DNA of 64,000 nucleotides from Anaeroglomus sp964630775 (GCA_964630775.1 CAZVYY010000014.1:1-64000), one strand, 5' to 3'; shown: positions 1 to 10,963, counted from the first letter of the stretch. Made by a program: numbers and translations. The notes: generated by a model not told the origin, from the sequence alone.

Positions 1-255
1 GCCGCCGCCTTTCTGCTTTTCAAAGCGCGAGTCGGGTGCGATATAGGCTTCCATCCCGATAATGGGCTTGACGCCGGTCTTTTGGGCGGCGGTATAAAAT
101 TCGACCGCCCCGAACATATTGCCATGGTCGGTCATCGCAACCGAATCCATTCCGAGCTTCTGACACCGCTTGAACAGCCGGTCGAAGGAAATCGCCCCAT
201 CCAGAAGCGAGTATTGAGTATGTAAATGCAGATGGGAAAAACCTTTATCTGCCAT
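1..255 (-). CDS. dnaE: DNA polymerase III subunit alpha, N-terminal PHP part (partial)
   Basis: The first 85 codons of the replicative polymerase alpha subunit; the rest lies beyond the left edge. The start matches the PHP domain of DnaE: a FSHLHLHTQYSLLDGA segment near residues 6-21, then VAMTDHGNMFGAVEFY, then a PIIGMEAY segment. These hold the His/Asp residues of the PHP metal site. A GGAGACACT spacer-type ribosome site precedes the ATG at 253-255, which fixes the start. The family is about 1100-1200 residues, so only the extreme N-terminus is present. Identification is secure for this part; nothing can be said about the polymerase or OB domains. Confidence 0.93.
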   Translation of the reverse strand, partial: MADKGFSHLHLHTQYSLLDGAISFDRLFKRCQKLGMDSVAMTDHGNMFGAVEFYTAAQKTGVKPIIGMEAYIAPDSRFEKQKGGG

Positions 256-414
256 AGTGTCTCCATAAATAAACGTTGCTTTTCATCGCGGCAATCATAG
301 ACCTTTTCCGGCATAAAGTCAATTAAAGACTCCGGTCTGGCGCAATATCCGGGACAGACCCGTATCCATACAGAGTAATTCGGCCTGAGATTATCGCATA
401 GAAGGGGTATCAAT

Positions 415-445
415 AAAAAAACCCGCCGGCGTATTGTCGGCGGGC
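415..445 (-). terminator. Rho-independent terminator
   Basis: On the minus strand a GC-rich hairpin (CCCGCCG paired with CGGCGGG) is followed by a run of T (A415-420 on the plus strand). It lies 35 nt past the stop of the secreted coiled-coil gene at 480 and probably ends that transcript before dnaE. Confidence 0.8.
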
Positions 446-479
446 TTTGAGAAATCGTAAAATTAACTCGTCTTTATTG

Positions 480-1097
480 TTAATTTGTTGTGGTTTCGGT
501 CTTTGCAGCACTATCTGTTTTGGGCGTGTTTTCAGCAGCAGGAGTGGCTGTAGTCTGACCGCCCTGTCTTGTGCGACCCGGCCGATTCTGCCCCTGATCC
601 TGGCCCTGACCTTGCTGCTGTCCCGCGGCCCCCTGCTGCTGGCGCTGTCTCATCAATTCGGTGAACTCAGCACGGCGGCGGTCTGCTTCTTCGGTCTGCT
701 TTTTGTATTCTTCATTTCGCTTGTCAATCATTTTCTGGATGGCAGCGACTGTCTTGGTGGCATTTTCACTTTCGGCGATTTTCTTGAGGTCTTCCAATTC
801 CTTGACGGCTTCTTCATGCTGCTGCTGACGACGCTGCTGGGCATTCTGGTACATTTCCTGAGCAGTGCCGGCGGCCTGACCACGTGAGGCGGGGACGCGA
901 CTGCGAATATCCTGGCGAATACGCTGTTCTTCGGGATCGATATTTGTGATGATCTGACGACTCGGGCTGGTACGCGGCTGGGCCGGCTGGGCTGTTGTTT
1001 GGTCTTTCTTTTCGGTCGTTTGTTCTTCAGCGGCCCAGGCTGCCAGTGATATGGTCATAACAGCGACTGCGGCTAATCCTAAAAACATCTTTTTCAT
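480..1097 (-). CDS. Secreted Gln-rich coiled-coil protein of unknown function
   Basis: 205 residues. A Sec signal peptide (MKKMFLGLAAVAVMTISLAAWA, cleavage expected after residue 22) leads into a Thr/Gln/Pro-rich linker. A charged helix at about 80-155 with many E, K, Q and R residues is likely a coiled coil, and the last 50 residues are low-complexity Gln/Gly then Thr/Ala. GGAG lies 8 nt before the ATG. I do not recognise a family; the composition suggests a periplasmic or envelope-associated structural protein. It stands alone between a terminator and a spacer of about 120 nt, so it is probably monocistronic. Confidence 0.75.
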   Translation of the reverse strand: MKKMFLGLAAVAVMTISLAAWAAEEQTTEKKDQTTAQPAQPRTSPSRQIITNIDPEEQRIRQDIRSRVPASRGQAAGTAQEMYQNAQQRRQQQHEEAVKELEDLKKIAESENATKTVAAIQKMIDKRNEEYKKQTEEADRRRAEFTELMRQRQQQGAAGQQQGQGQDQGQNRPGRTRQGGQTTATPAAENTPKTDSAAKTETTTN

Positions 1098-1218
1098 ACT
1101 TAATTCTCCATTCTTTCCTATCTTGATTTTTCTTTATTGGCACAAATTAGGCCATTTTCAACTTATACCCACATTTCAGATGTCAGACGCCCGAAAATGG
1201 GCATCCTATTGCTGAAAA

Positions 1219-1602
1219 TTATTTTATCGACTTTCTATAGCCAAGTCCCTCAAAAATCGCAATGATTTGTCCGGTCTCATCGGTGATTTTGGCATGATAG
1301 GAGCCGACCCGGCCTTTTTCATTGACTTCCCGTGCCTCGGCATACAGCGTCTTTGATTCCGTGCTTTTGAGATAAGATATATTCACATTCAGGGCAACCG
1401 TCGGAATCCCTCGATAGTTGGCTGCGGCGGCAAAGGCCACATCTGCCAGCGCGAAGATAATTCCCCCGTGAGGCATATTTAATCCATTGAGGTGATGGTC
1501 GGCAAGTGTGACTTTGGTTTTGGCAAATCCTTCACCCGCCTCAATCAACTCGACGCCGCAATGCCGGGCAAACGTGTCCTTGAGGATAAACTCCTGTATC
1601 AT
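1219..1602 (-). CDS. PaaI-type hotdog-fold thioesterase
   Basis: 127 residues with the PaaI/4HBT layout: the HHLNGLNMPHGGIIFALADVA segment (about residues 35-55) carries the Asn and HGG motif of acyl-CoA thioesterases of this class, followed by a central beta-sheet ending in GLGYRKS. It is expected to hydrolyse an aryl- or acyl-CoA in the cytoplasm; the substrate cannot be told. I chose the ATG at 1600-1602 because AAAGG lies 8 nt upstream; the GTG at 1609-1611 in the same frame sits directly on that ribosome site. It follows clpC in the same direction with a strong hairpin between them (1618-1644). Confidence 0.82.
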   Translation of the reverse strand: MIQEFILKDTFARHCGVELIEAGEGFAKTKVTLADHHLNGLNMPHGGIIFALADVAFAAAANYRGIPTVALNVNISYLKSTESKTLYAEAREVNEKGRVGSYHAKITDETGQIIAIFEGLGYRKSIK

Positions 1603-1617
1603 CCATGCCACCTTTCC

Positions 1618-1644
1618 GCGGCGGATTCAGCCGAATCACGCCGC
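1618..1644 (-). repeat. Hairpin between clpC and the thioesterase gene
   Basis: Inverted repeat with an 11-bp stem (GCGGCG-GATTC paired with GAATC-CGCCGC, one bulged base, loop AGCC). It ends just before the ribosome site of the downstream gene. There is no T-run, so it is not a standard terminator; it could stabilise or partly uncouple the two messages. Confidence 0.6.
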
Positions 1645-1672
1645 TTCACTGTCGATGAATAGACCCAGAGGA

Positions 1673-4213
<2,541 letters not shown>

Positions 4214-4821
4214 AGATATTTCCTTTGATTGCCCGGTTGCCAGGCGGTAACATTCAGGCATTTATCTGCCGTCTTTTACCGCAATTATTCCATTTCCACT
4301 TCAATTTCTATTCTTTTCTCATCCACTTTTTAATCACGCTGTAGGCTATTGTAGGCCATTTGGGCAGATCTGTCAAATTCTGCTTTATCCCCCATTTGGA
4401 CAGCCTCAATACTATACCCCATACTATCAATCTTGTTCGTTCCCATAAAATCAGTCTTTTTCCTGCATTCTGCGATTTTCAGTGCCGTTAAAGTATTCTT
4501 TTCGAAGACAACACACTGTACCTGACGTCCTGTTCAGACTTTACCTGTATTGAAAATCCACTCTTTATATCGACAAAATACAAGCCTCACTTTGAATTCC
4601 AACCGGCAAAAATTGAAAATGATTCTGCATAGATATAATGGATAATATATAGCCTGTATGCCCACAGGCAGCGCGTGAAAAAATGTCGGCTTTTCGTAAT
4701 TATTTTGAGAAAATCCATATTTTCCCATGCAGCTTTTTGGATGTGAGGGACTATAATTTTTGCAAGGCGTCCATGAGGACGTCATAAAACAGCCCACTCA
4801 ACACGATTGCGAGGGATAAGT
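4214..4821. other. 608-nt divergent spacer between clpC and the Tat isomerase-like gene
   Basis: AT-rich and without a credible gene; the one open frame here (4534-4797, minus) has no ribosome site and no recognisable content. It must hold the promoters of both divergent genes, but I see no consensus -35/-10 pair I would defend. The clearest pattern is a tandem decamer, GTAGGCTATT GTAGGCCATT, at 4341-4360, about 130 nt upstream of clpC. Confidence 0.6.
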
Positions 4822-6381
4822 ATGACACACCAACACACCCACTGTGCAGGGCACAGCTGCTCCTGCTGCACGTCGAAAACCTGTCATCTGTTGAATCGAA
4901 GAGATTTTATGGGTTTGGCGGGGATGGGGCTGGCCGCTGCTGCGATTGGAAGTTCGGCCATGAGTTCCATGGCTGCGGCGATGGGCAATACGGAGTATCT
5001 TCCGCCGGCCCCGCGAAAACTGGTTGTCCAGCCTGTGCTGACGGCGGCGCTTTCACAGCGGCGGGAGAAAACATCCTGGCGAAACTGGGGCGGTTTTCAC
5101 ACCCAGCAGGATATTTCCGATGAACAGCAGCGGATTCAAAAAGAACTGGATAGTCTTGGCGGCAAGGCGGAATTCGGGCTGGAGATTCGACCGCTCGTTA
5201 CCCTGAATGATAAAAACAAGGCCGCCGAAGTCGCCAAACAGGATCACGATGTAACCCTGATTTATGCAGCCACATCCTGGGTGGATGTCCTTGAGACGCT
5301 GACCAACCCGACCAAATGGACGATGATGTTCCTGCGGCACAAGTCCGGGCCGGTCTATTTGTGGTATGAAGTTGCCCACAACCGCTACCTCCGCAAAACC
5401 GTGGACCAGTTCGGTCAGCCGGGCGTGAATCATCAGGATGTGGTGGTGGACAGCACGGATGAACTGCTCTGGCGGATGCGGGCACTGTATGGACTGAAAA
5501 ATACCCTCGGCAAAAAGATCGTCTGCATTGGCGGAGCGGCCGGCTGGGGTGAAGGCGGACAAAAGGCGCCGGATATCGCAAAGACTGCCTGGAAGATGGA
5601 TTTGCAGTCCGTGGATTATCCCGCCCTGCAGGTAATGATTGACAAAGCCCGTCAGAATTCCGAACTGGTCAGGCGGTGCAATGATGAGGCCGCTAAACTG
5701 CTCAAACAAAACGGGGTCTCCATCGACACGAATCCGGAATTTCTGGGCAAGTCGTTTTTGCTGACCCAGGTCTTCACGGAATTGATGCAGCAGGCGGGAA
5801 CCGATGCCATCACCATCAATAACTGCATGGGGACGATTATGGGAGCCTCCGAAACCACGGCGTGTATGCCGCTGAGCCTGCTCAACGACACCGGCTTTTC
5901 AGCGTACTGCGAGTCGGATTTTGTCGCCATTCCATCGGGCCTGCTGCTGCATTATATCTCATCGAAACCGATATTCTTCAACGATCCAACCTATCCGCAT
6001 GACGGCATGGTCACGCTGGCCCATTGCACGGGTCCGCGAAAGATGGACGGGCAAAATCTTGAGCCGGTCAAAATCCTGACGCATTTCGAATCGGATTACG
6101 GCGCCGCCCCCAAAGTCGAAATGAAACTGGGGCAGAACATTACCGTTGTCGATCCCGACTTCGACAACAAACAGCATCTTGGCTTTGAAGGGGAAATTAT
6201 CGATAATCCCTTCCTTGATATCTGCCGGACTCAGATCGATGTTCAGATTAAAGGCAGTGTCGATACGCTCAATGAACAAACGCGGGGATTCCACTGGAAC
6301 GCCTGCTACGGCAATTACCTCAAAGAATATGGGTATGCCCTGCGCAAAGTCGGAGTCAACTGGATGAACTTAACCGTCTAA
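4822..6381 (+). CDS. Tat-exported sugar isomerase-like protein (FucI/AraA fold)
   Basis: 519 residues. A twin-arginine signal (LNRRDFMGLAGMGLAAAAIG, about 24-43) follows an unusual 23-residue lead rich in His and Cys (HQHTHCAGHSCSCC). The mature part resembles the L-fucose/L-arabinose isomerase superfamily: E364 in AYCESDFVAIPSG and D388 in IFFNDPTY have the 24-residue spacing of the metal-binding Glu and Asp of E. coli FucI, and a His follows in LAHCTGP. Family knowledge suggests aldose-ketose isomerisation, but export is unexpected for that. A non-catalytic or redox role cannot be excluded. GAGGG 6 nt before the ATG at 4822 fixes the start; the TTG at 4807 is upstream of it. Monocistronic, ending at a hairpin. 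Confidence 0.65.
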   Translation: MTHQHTHCAGHSCSCCTSKTCHLLNRRDFMGLAGMGLAAAAIGSSAMSSMAAAMGNTEYLPPAPRKLVVQPVLTAALSQRREKTSWRNWGGFHTQQDISDEQQRIQKELDSLGGKAEFGLEIRPLVTLNDKNKAAEVAKQDHDVTLIYAATSWVDVLETLTNPTKWTMMFLRHKSGPVYLWYEVAHNRYLRKTVDQFGQPGVNHQDVVVDSTDELLWRMRALYGLKNTLGKKIVCIGGAAGWGEGGQKAPDIAKTAWKMDLQSVDYPALQVMIDKARQNSELVRRCNDEAAKLLKQNGVSIDTNPEFLGKSFLLTQVFTELMQQAGTDAITINNCMGTIMGASETTACMPLSLLNDTGFSAYCESDFVAIPSGLLLHYISSKPIFFNDPTYPHDGMVTLAHCTGPRKMDGQNLEPVKILTHFESDYGAAPKVEMKLGQNITVVDPDFDNKQHLGFEGEIIDNPFLDICRTQIDVQIKGSVDTLNEQTRGFHWNACYGNYLKEYGYALRKVGVNWMNLTV

Positions 6382-6390
6382 AAGGAAACA

Positions 6391-6426
6391 AAAAAACCAG
6401 GCTGCCGAAAGACATCGGCAGCCTGG
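6391..6426 (-). terminator. Terminator shared by two convergent genes
   Basis: A perfect 12-bp stem (CCAGGCTGCCGA / TCGGCAGCCTGG, loop of 6). On the minus strand a run of T follows (A391-396 on plus), giving a strong terminator for the clpP-lipoprotein operon. On the plus strand the same hairpin lies 15 nt after the isomerase-like gene but is followed only by TTTGG, so its effect there is weaker. Confidence 0.85.
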
Positions 6427-6454
6427 TTTGGATTGTATAGCCAATCTTAAATCG

Positions 6455-7057
6455 TCATTGCACAATCGGCTGCTGTGCGGACAGGACTTTGCCGGCGATA
6501 TAATCGGTAAACCGAACTTTGACCGTCAGACCTTTCTCGTCGCCTTTGACGATTTGATCCACTGGAAAACTGAGACGATAAAAACTGCTCATCAATGTTC
6601 CGGCCCAGAGTGTTTTCAACTGCTCCGGCTCAACGACCCATTGTTTAAGCAAAGCCCCCTGCGGATTGGACGAGTCCAGATTCCACAACTCCACCTCTAC
6701 ACGTCCGGGCGCCTTGACTTTATCCTGTGAGGAGTCAATCGGTTCCAGGTAGATCGCCAGGGTCTCTTTGGAGCCATTGTTGTCTTTATCGTACAGGCCG
6801 GAGCGGCTGCCGATCTCGATTTTGGTCAGAATGTCGAGACTTGCTGCACGCTGTTGTCCATCAATCGCCTGCAGCGTCTGCACCTGCTGACGGAGCTGCT
6901 GATTTTCTTTTTCGAGTGATTCGGCTCGGGCAGTCAGCATATCTTTTTCACCGTTGAGGCTTTTGACCTGTCCCCAGAGGGAGTCATTCGGGTCCGAGCT
7001 GGAACATCCGCCCAGAACCATCCCCACTGCCAACAAGGCCCAATACACTCTGGTCAT
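6455..7057 (-). CDS. Lipoprotein with N-terminal coiled coil, unknown function
   Basis: 200 residues. The lipobox VLGGC puts the lipidated Cys at residue 18 and a Ser/Asp-rich linker follows. A coiled coil at about 25-72 (LNGEKDMLTARAESLEKENQ) precedes a beta-rich C-terminal domain with no family I recognise. The ATG at 7055-7057 is 29 nt after the stop of the second clpP gene; the same frame stays open further upstream, but that part is only an out-of-frame shadow of clpP. Third gene of the clpP operon, which is an unusual place for a lipoprotein. Confidence 0.75.
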   Translation of the reverse strand: MTRVYWALLAVGMVLGGCSSSDPNDSLWGQVKSLNGEKDMLTARAESLEKENQQLRQQVQTLQAIDGQQRAASLDILTKIEIGSRSGLYDKDNNGSKETLAIYLEPIDSSQDKVKAPGRVEVELWNLDSSNPQGALLKQWVVEPEQLKTLWAGTLMSSFYRLSFPVDQIVKGDEKGLTVKVRFTDYIAGKVLSAQQPIVQ

Positions 7058-7085
7058 AAGTCCGCCTGCTTTATGAATCGAGGAT

Positions 7086-7715
7086 TTATTCTTCGATCTT
7101 ACTGTGTTTGATTTCCGGTTCTTTACGCAGAATCGCATCGGCCAGGCCGTACTGAACGGATTCTTCGGCTTCCAGCCAGAGGTTGCGGTCGCAGTCTTTC
7201 TGAATCTGTGCCACGTCCTTGCCGGTATGCTCGGCCAGAATCTGATACAGCCGGCTGCGCAGCCGCAGGATTTCCCGGGCTTCGATTTCCAGGTCCGTCG
7301 CCGGAGCCACCATTTCGCCGTGCAGCAGAGGCTGATGCAGGAGAACGCGGCTGTTGGGCAGGATGAACCGCTTGCCCTTTTCGCCGCCGGCAAACAGCAC
7401 CGCTCCCATGCTGGCGGCCTGCCCTACGCAGTACGTCGCCACCGGGCAGCGAAGGAAACGCATCGTATCGTAAATCGCAAGGCCGGCCGTAATTGAACCG
7501 CCGGGGGAATTGATATAGAAATGAATATCCGAATTGCTGTCTTCATTGCTCAAAAACAGCATCTGCGCGACAATCAGGTTGGCCGTGTCATCATCGACCT
7601 GGCTGCCGAGGAAGACGATGCGGTCTTTGAGCAGCCGTGAATAGATATCATACGCCCGCTCGCCGCGGCCGGTCTTTTCGATTACAATCGGTACCAGGTT
7701 ATTGGAAAAGGTCAT
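7086..7715 (-). CDS. clpP: ATP-dependent Clp protease proteolytic subunit (second paralogue)
   Basis: 209 residues, serine peptidase family S14. Catalytic triad S102 (QAASMGA), H127 (LLHQPL) and D176 (DCDRNLWL) are all in place, as is the YINSPGGS oxyanion segment near 68-75. Forms the tetradecameric chamber that degrades proteins delivered by ClpC or ClpX. Lies 34 nt after the first clpP gene and 28 nt before a lipoprotein gene. The two ClpPs differ clearly in sequence (GQAASMGA here, GRAQSGGA in the other), so this is an old paralogue pair, perhaps forming mixed rings. Confidence 0.95.
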   Translation of the reverse strand: MTFSNNLVPIVIEKTGRGERAYDIYSRLLKDRIVFLGSQVDDDTANLIVAQMLFLSNEDSNSDIHFYINSPGGSITAGLAIYDTMRFLRCPVATYCVGQAASMGAVLFAGGEKGKRFILPNSRVLLHQPLLHGEMVAPATDLEIEAREILRLRSRLYQILAEHTGKDVAQIQKDCDRNLWLEAEESVQYGLADAILRKEPEIKHSKIEE

Positions 7716-7749
7716 AGTCGCCTCGTTATTTCAAGCCGAAATTCGGCGG

Positions 7750-8397
7750 TTATTTCTTGTCTTCTTTCTTTTCATCCTGCTCGTGGAGCACGTCGTCAAT
7801 CAGACCCCAGGTCTTGGCTTCTTCGGCGGACATGTATTTATCGCGCTCGGTCTCCTCGGCCAGTTTTTCCTGGGTCAGGCCGGTGTGTTTGGCAAGCACT
7901 TCATTAATCATCTTCTTGGATTTGATGATTTCCTCGGCCTGAATGCGAATATCTTCGGCCTGACCGGTCACACCACCCCACGGCTGATGCAGCATAATCT
8001 TGGCATGAGGCAGGGCATGACGCCGTCCCTTGGTGCCGGCCGCCAGAATCACCGCCCCGCCGGACTGGGCTCGACCGATGCAGTAGGTCGCAACCGGGGA
8101 ACCAATAAACCGTATCGTGTCGTAAATCGCCATCGTATCATCCACTGAACCACCCGGCGAATTAATATACAGACTGATTTCCACGCCGCGTTTGAGATTA
8201 TCCAGATACAGAAGCTTCATAATCACTTCTGCTGCAAGCCGATAGGATATCTCACCTATCAGGAACACAATCCGGTTTTCCAGCAGCAGGTCATCCAGTG
8301 TCATTTCACGGGTTCGCTGATACTGAACCTGAAGGCGGGCATCGGGCATCAGCAGTTTGCTGTCGTGCTCGAACTTGTTTGAGGGCTGATAAATCAT
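7750..8397 (-). CDS. clpP: ATP-dependent Clp protease proteolytic subunit (first paralogue)
   Basis: 215 residues, family S14. Triad S112 (RAQSGGA), H137 (MLHQPWGG) and D186 (ETERDKYM) intact; YINSPGGSVDD at 77-87. The N-terminal 30 residues are longer than in the typical enzyme and could include a propeptide. A lysine/glutamate-rich C-terminus ends in EKKEDKK. First gene of the three-gene operon. No trigger factor or clpX gene is adjacent in this window, unlike the common tig-clpP-clpX order. Confidence 0.95.
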   Translation of the reverse strand: MIYQPSNKFEHDSKLLMPDARLQVQYQRTREMTLDDLLLENRIVFLIGEISYRLAAEVIMKLLYLDNLKRGVEISLYINSPGGSVDDTMAIYDTIRFIGSPVATYCIGRAQSGGAVILAAGTKGRRHALPHAKIMLHQPWGGVTGQAEDIRIQAEEIIKSKKMINEVLAKHTGLTQEKLAEETERDKYMSAEEAKTWGLIDDVLHEQDEKKEDKK

Positions 8398-8591
8398 CCA
8401 GACTCCTTTTTGGCTTTTCTATTTGCTTTTTTACGTTTTTCTCGGACGAGGGCCTGTAGAGACCACGCATTCCGGACGAATATTCCTGTCTTTATATCGG
8501 AAAAAGACGGCCTTGACTTTCCATTTTCTTCAAAATCAGTCGGGTTTTCCCGGCCGTGCAAAGACAGGATAGTATAACACATGATGCGCAC

Positions 8592-8621
8592 AAAAAAAGC
8601 CTCCCGTCTGGATCGGGAGGC
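8592..8621 (-). terminator. Terminator downstream of tRNA-Gln
   Basis: Minus-strand hairpin GCCTCCCG / CGGGAGGC followed by seven T (A592-598 on plus), starting 6 nt after the tRNA 3' end. A textbook rho-independent terminator. Confidence 0.9.
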
Positions 8622-8627
8622 AAAATT

Positions 8628-8698
8628 CTGGGGAATAGGGACTCGAACCCCAACTAGATGGTCCAGAGCCATCCGTGCTACCATTACACCATTCCCCA
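8628..8698 (-). tRNA. trnQ: tRNA-Gln (anticodon CTG)
   Basis: 71-nt cloverleaf. Acceptor stem TGGGGAA pairs with TTCCCCA with G as discriminator. The D arm is short with the GGTAG loop, the anticodon loop is CTCTGGA (anticodon CTG), and the T arm contains GGTTCGAGTCC. CCA is not encoded. U1 opposite A72 in the acceptor is typical of bacterial tRNA-Gln. Confidence 0.95.
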
Positions 8699-8835
8699 AT
8701 GATCTCAATCATCTTAAGTTGCCGCAAGAAACGGCATTCTGACCTCAAGGAGGCGCTAATCCGGAATAATATAGCGGCAATCCGCGGGAGCGTCAAGTAT
8801 GAAAAATGACCAAAACAGGAGAATATTCCCTAAAT

Positions 8836-10137
8836 TTACGGGGTGACATCGGTAAATTGGGCATAAAACGCCGAGTGGTCGTAGAGTCTCTGCAAATCGA
8901 TATCCTGAAGTTTCATGGCTCGCTGAATATGCGGCAGATATTCCTTGACCACGGCGACATGCAGCCGCATCATCTGGCAATATTCGGACAAACGCTGTCT
9001 GGATGCGGTCAATCCCTCAACCGGGCAGCGTCCGCCGCAATAGGGATGCACCCCGCAGGAGCCGCAGCCCAGTTCATTTTTGTAGGCAATCAATTTTGAT
9101 AATTCTTTGGGCTGTATTTCCGGACTGCCGTCCGGGTTGACCAGACCAAGCACCCATGTGGGTCCTAAATCCGCGCAGGCCATGATTTTACCGCCGGCGA
9201 TGTCGTAATTCTTTTCCAATTCCACCCCGCAAGCCGTGGAGCCGCGAAGCTTGCCGGATAGCAGATATAAAACCAATTCGGATATATGCACAATCGACAG
9301 AATTCGCCCAAGCCCCAGAAATTCCAGATAGATATGCATCACCTGGCGAAGCTGGGATTCATACTCCTGAAGATAGCGGTTGAAGTCCTCGAACGGCTTA
9401 TCCGTTTCTATCCAGTGAAAGAACCAGTGGTCGGCCAGGCCGTGTTCATAGAGATACAGAAATTCCTCAAAGCAATCGGTCAACGACTGCCCTTCGCGCA
9501 GCGTGGACCACATCAGCACCGACGCAGTCGGATATTGCGACAGATTCCGCAATCCACGATGAATCCGGCTTAAATCCGTGCCGGGGCGGTTGGCGTTATG
9601 CTGTTCGATCTGGCCATCAATCGAAACAGAAACCAGCCAGAGTTTGTTGAATAATTGCGGAAACTGGCGAATGGATTCTTCCAGAAGCTGACCATTCGTG
9701 TAGAGCATATAACGCAACGGCAGCGGCGGATTCACCGAAAGCAAATCTATCGTTTGCTGGATTTTTTCGCATTCCAGAAGCGGTTCGCCGCCGTACAGGC
9801 ATATTACGGCATAGTCTTCTTTTCTGTCGGCCAGAAGCCGGCGAATCGCCATGCTGTCCCGCTGCGGCTGCACATCAAACTCGTTGGACTGCGGTTCAGA
9901 CGGGTTCTCTTTAAATGTGATGGATGAACTGATACAGCCGATGCAGTGAGCATTACACCGCCCCGTCACCGACAGGTGCAGCATGTAGGGATTGTCTTCG
10001 AAAAAGGGTTCTGCCTGCGAGAGATTATGACGCGTATTGACTGAGCTGGGAACTCCCAGGTCGCCATACTGGGGATGAACGTAACCTGAGCCTGTTCCGT
10101 CTGGATTGCCGGAATTTGCCTGTTGTGATTGTTCCAT
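8836..10137 (-). CDS. Radical SAM/SPASM enzyme, possible peptide maturase
   Basis: 433 residues. The radical SAM cluster motif is CNAHCIGC (C61, C65, C68), followed by the glycine-rich YGGEPLLE strand. The C-terminal SPASM region has CGSCGVHPYCGGRCPVE for auxiliary iron-sulfur clusters, with additional Cys in TACGVELE and MACADLG. Such proteins usually modify ribosomally made peptides or protein side chains, but no precursor-like small gene is seen nearby. The roughly 50 residues before the core are Gly/Asn/Ser-rich. I prefer the ATG at 10135-10137 because AGG lies 7 nt upstream; the in-frame ATG at 10150-10152 lacks a ribosome site. A TATAAT box lies at 10182-10187 (minus). The target is unknown. 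Confidence 0.8.
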   Translation of the reverse strand: MEQSQQANSGNPDGTGSGYVHPQYGDLGVPSSVNTRHNLSQAEPFFEDNPYMLHLSVTGRCNAHCIGCISSSITFKENPSEPQSNEFDVQPQRDSMAIRRLLADRKEDYAVICLYGGEPLLECEKIQQTIDLLSVNPPLPLRYMLYTNGQLLEESIRQFPQLFNKLWLVSVSIDGQIEQHNANRPGTDLSRIHRGLRNLSQYPTASVLMWSTLREGQSLTDCFEEFLYLYEHGLADHWFFHWIETDKPFEDFNRYLQEYESQLRQVMHIYLEFLGLGRILSIVHISELVLYLLSGKLRGSTACGVELEKNYDIAGGKIMACADLGPTWVLGLVNPDGSPEIQPKELSKLIAYKNELGCGSCGVHPYCGGRCPVEGLTASRQRLSEYCQMMRLHVAVVKEYLPHIQRAMKLQDIDLQRLYDHSAFYAQFTDVTP

Positions 10138-10238
10138 AGTCGAACCTGCCATTCAACAAGTCATATTCTCACTATGCGGGTATTATACCAGACAAACAGG
10201 CTCGCTTAAAGGAAAAAATCTGCCAATTAACGACTCTG

Positions 10239-10913
10239 CTAATCCAGAGTATGAAGTTGCGGCACAACCGAATCCGCTTTGATATCTACCGTCGCATACC
10301 GCCCCTGCTTTAATGGGCCGGGATTGATCAGAACCGTCGCGCCGATTCGGTCTATCCCGAAAGCCTCGTGAATATGTCCGGAAACCGCCAAAACCGGTTG
10401 ATGAGTTTCGATGAATCGGCGAATCGAGGGGCTGCCGGTGCTGCGTCCTGCGACGGTATCGACCGCGGTTCCAAAGGCCGGCTGGTGCGTCACCAAAATC
10501 AGCCTTTTCGACCCTGAAAATGCGGAATTGGCTTCGTTTCGATGTAACGCTTTGCACAGAATCGTTTCGAAAAAGCTGTCATTGCATTCATTGGGCGTCA
10601 AGCCCGGACAAGGGAGGCTGCCGCCGGCTCCTACAAAAAGATACCCTCCCTGCTGCAATGTGCGCCCCTGCAGGCTGATTTGTTTTGATTCGAGATATTG
10701 ACTAACTCCTTCCGGGTCACAATTGCCGGGTACGGCCAAAACAGGGGCTGGCTGGGACAACAGCGGCTCAAGGACTGCGGCGGCATGGACTGCTTCACCG
10801 AAAGTCGTGATGTCGCCCGCAATCAGGACTAATTCTATCCCTTTCAATGCGGAACTAAGCCTTTTTACCTTATCTACTTGACCGTGAATGTCTGAAATAA
10901 TCAAAAGCCGCAT
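10239..10913 (-). CDS. Calcineurin-type metallophosphoesterase
   Basis: 224 residues with the metallophosphoesterase signature in order: DIHG (D8, H10), AGDIT, PGNCD, THQPAFG and SGHIHE near the C-terminus. These supply the two-metal site. The small size fits the YfcE/MJ0936-like group of phosphodiesterases acting on small phosphoesters; the natural substrate is unknown. AAGGA lies about 8 nt before the ATG. It is divergent from aroF, with a 100-nt shared promoter region. Confidence 0.85.
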   Translation of the reverse strand: MRLLIISDIHGQVDKVKRLSSALKGIELVLIAGDITTFGEAVHAAAVLEPLLSQPAPVLAVPGNCDPEGVSQYLESKQISLQGRTLQQGGYLFVGAGGSLPCPGLTPNECNDSFFETILCKALHRNEANSAFSGSKRLILVTHQPAFGTAVDTVAGRSTGSPSIRRFIETHQPVLAVSGHIHEAFGIDRIGATVLINPGPLKQGRYATVDIKADSVVPQLHTLD

Positions 10914-10963
10914 AAAAAAGTCCTTAACGATAGTCTTCCACTGGAAAAACCGTATATATCCGG

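Noticed and set aside
4534..4797. 87-codon frame in the clpC upstream spacer
   Set aside because: No ribosome site, odd composition, no recognisable motif; treated as non-coding.
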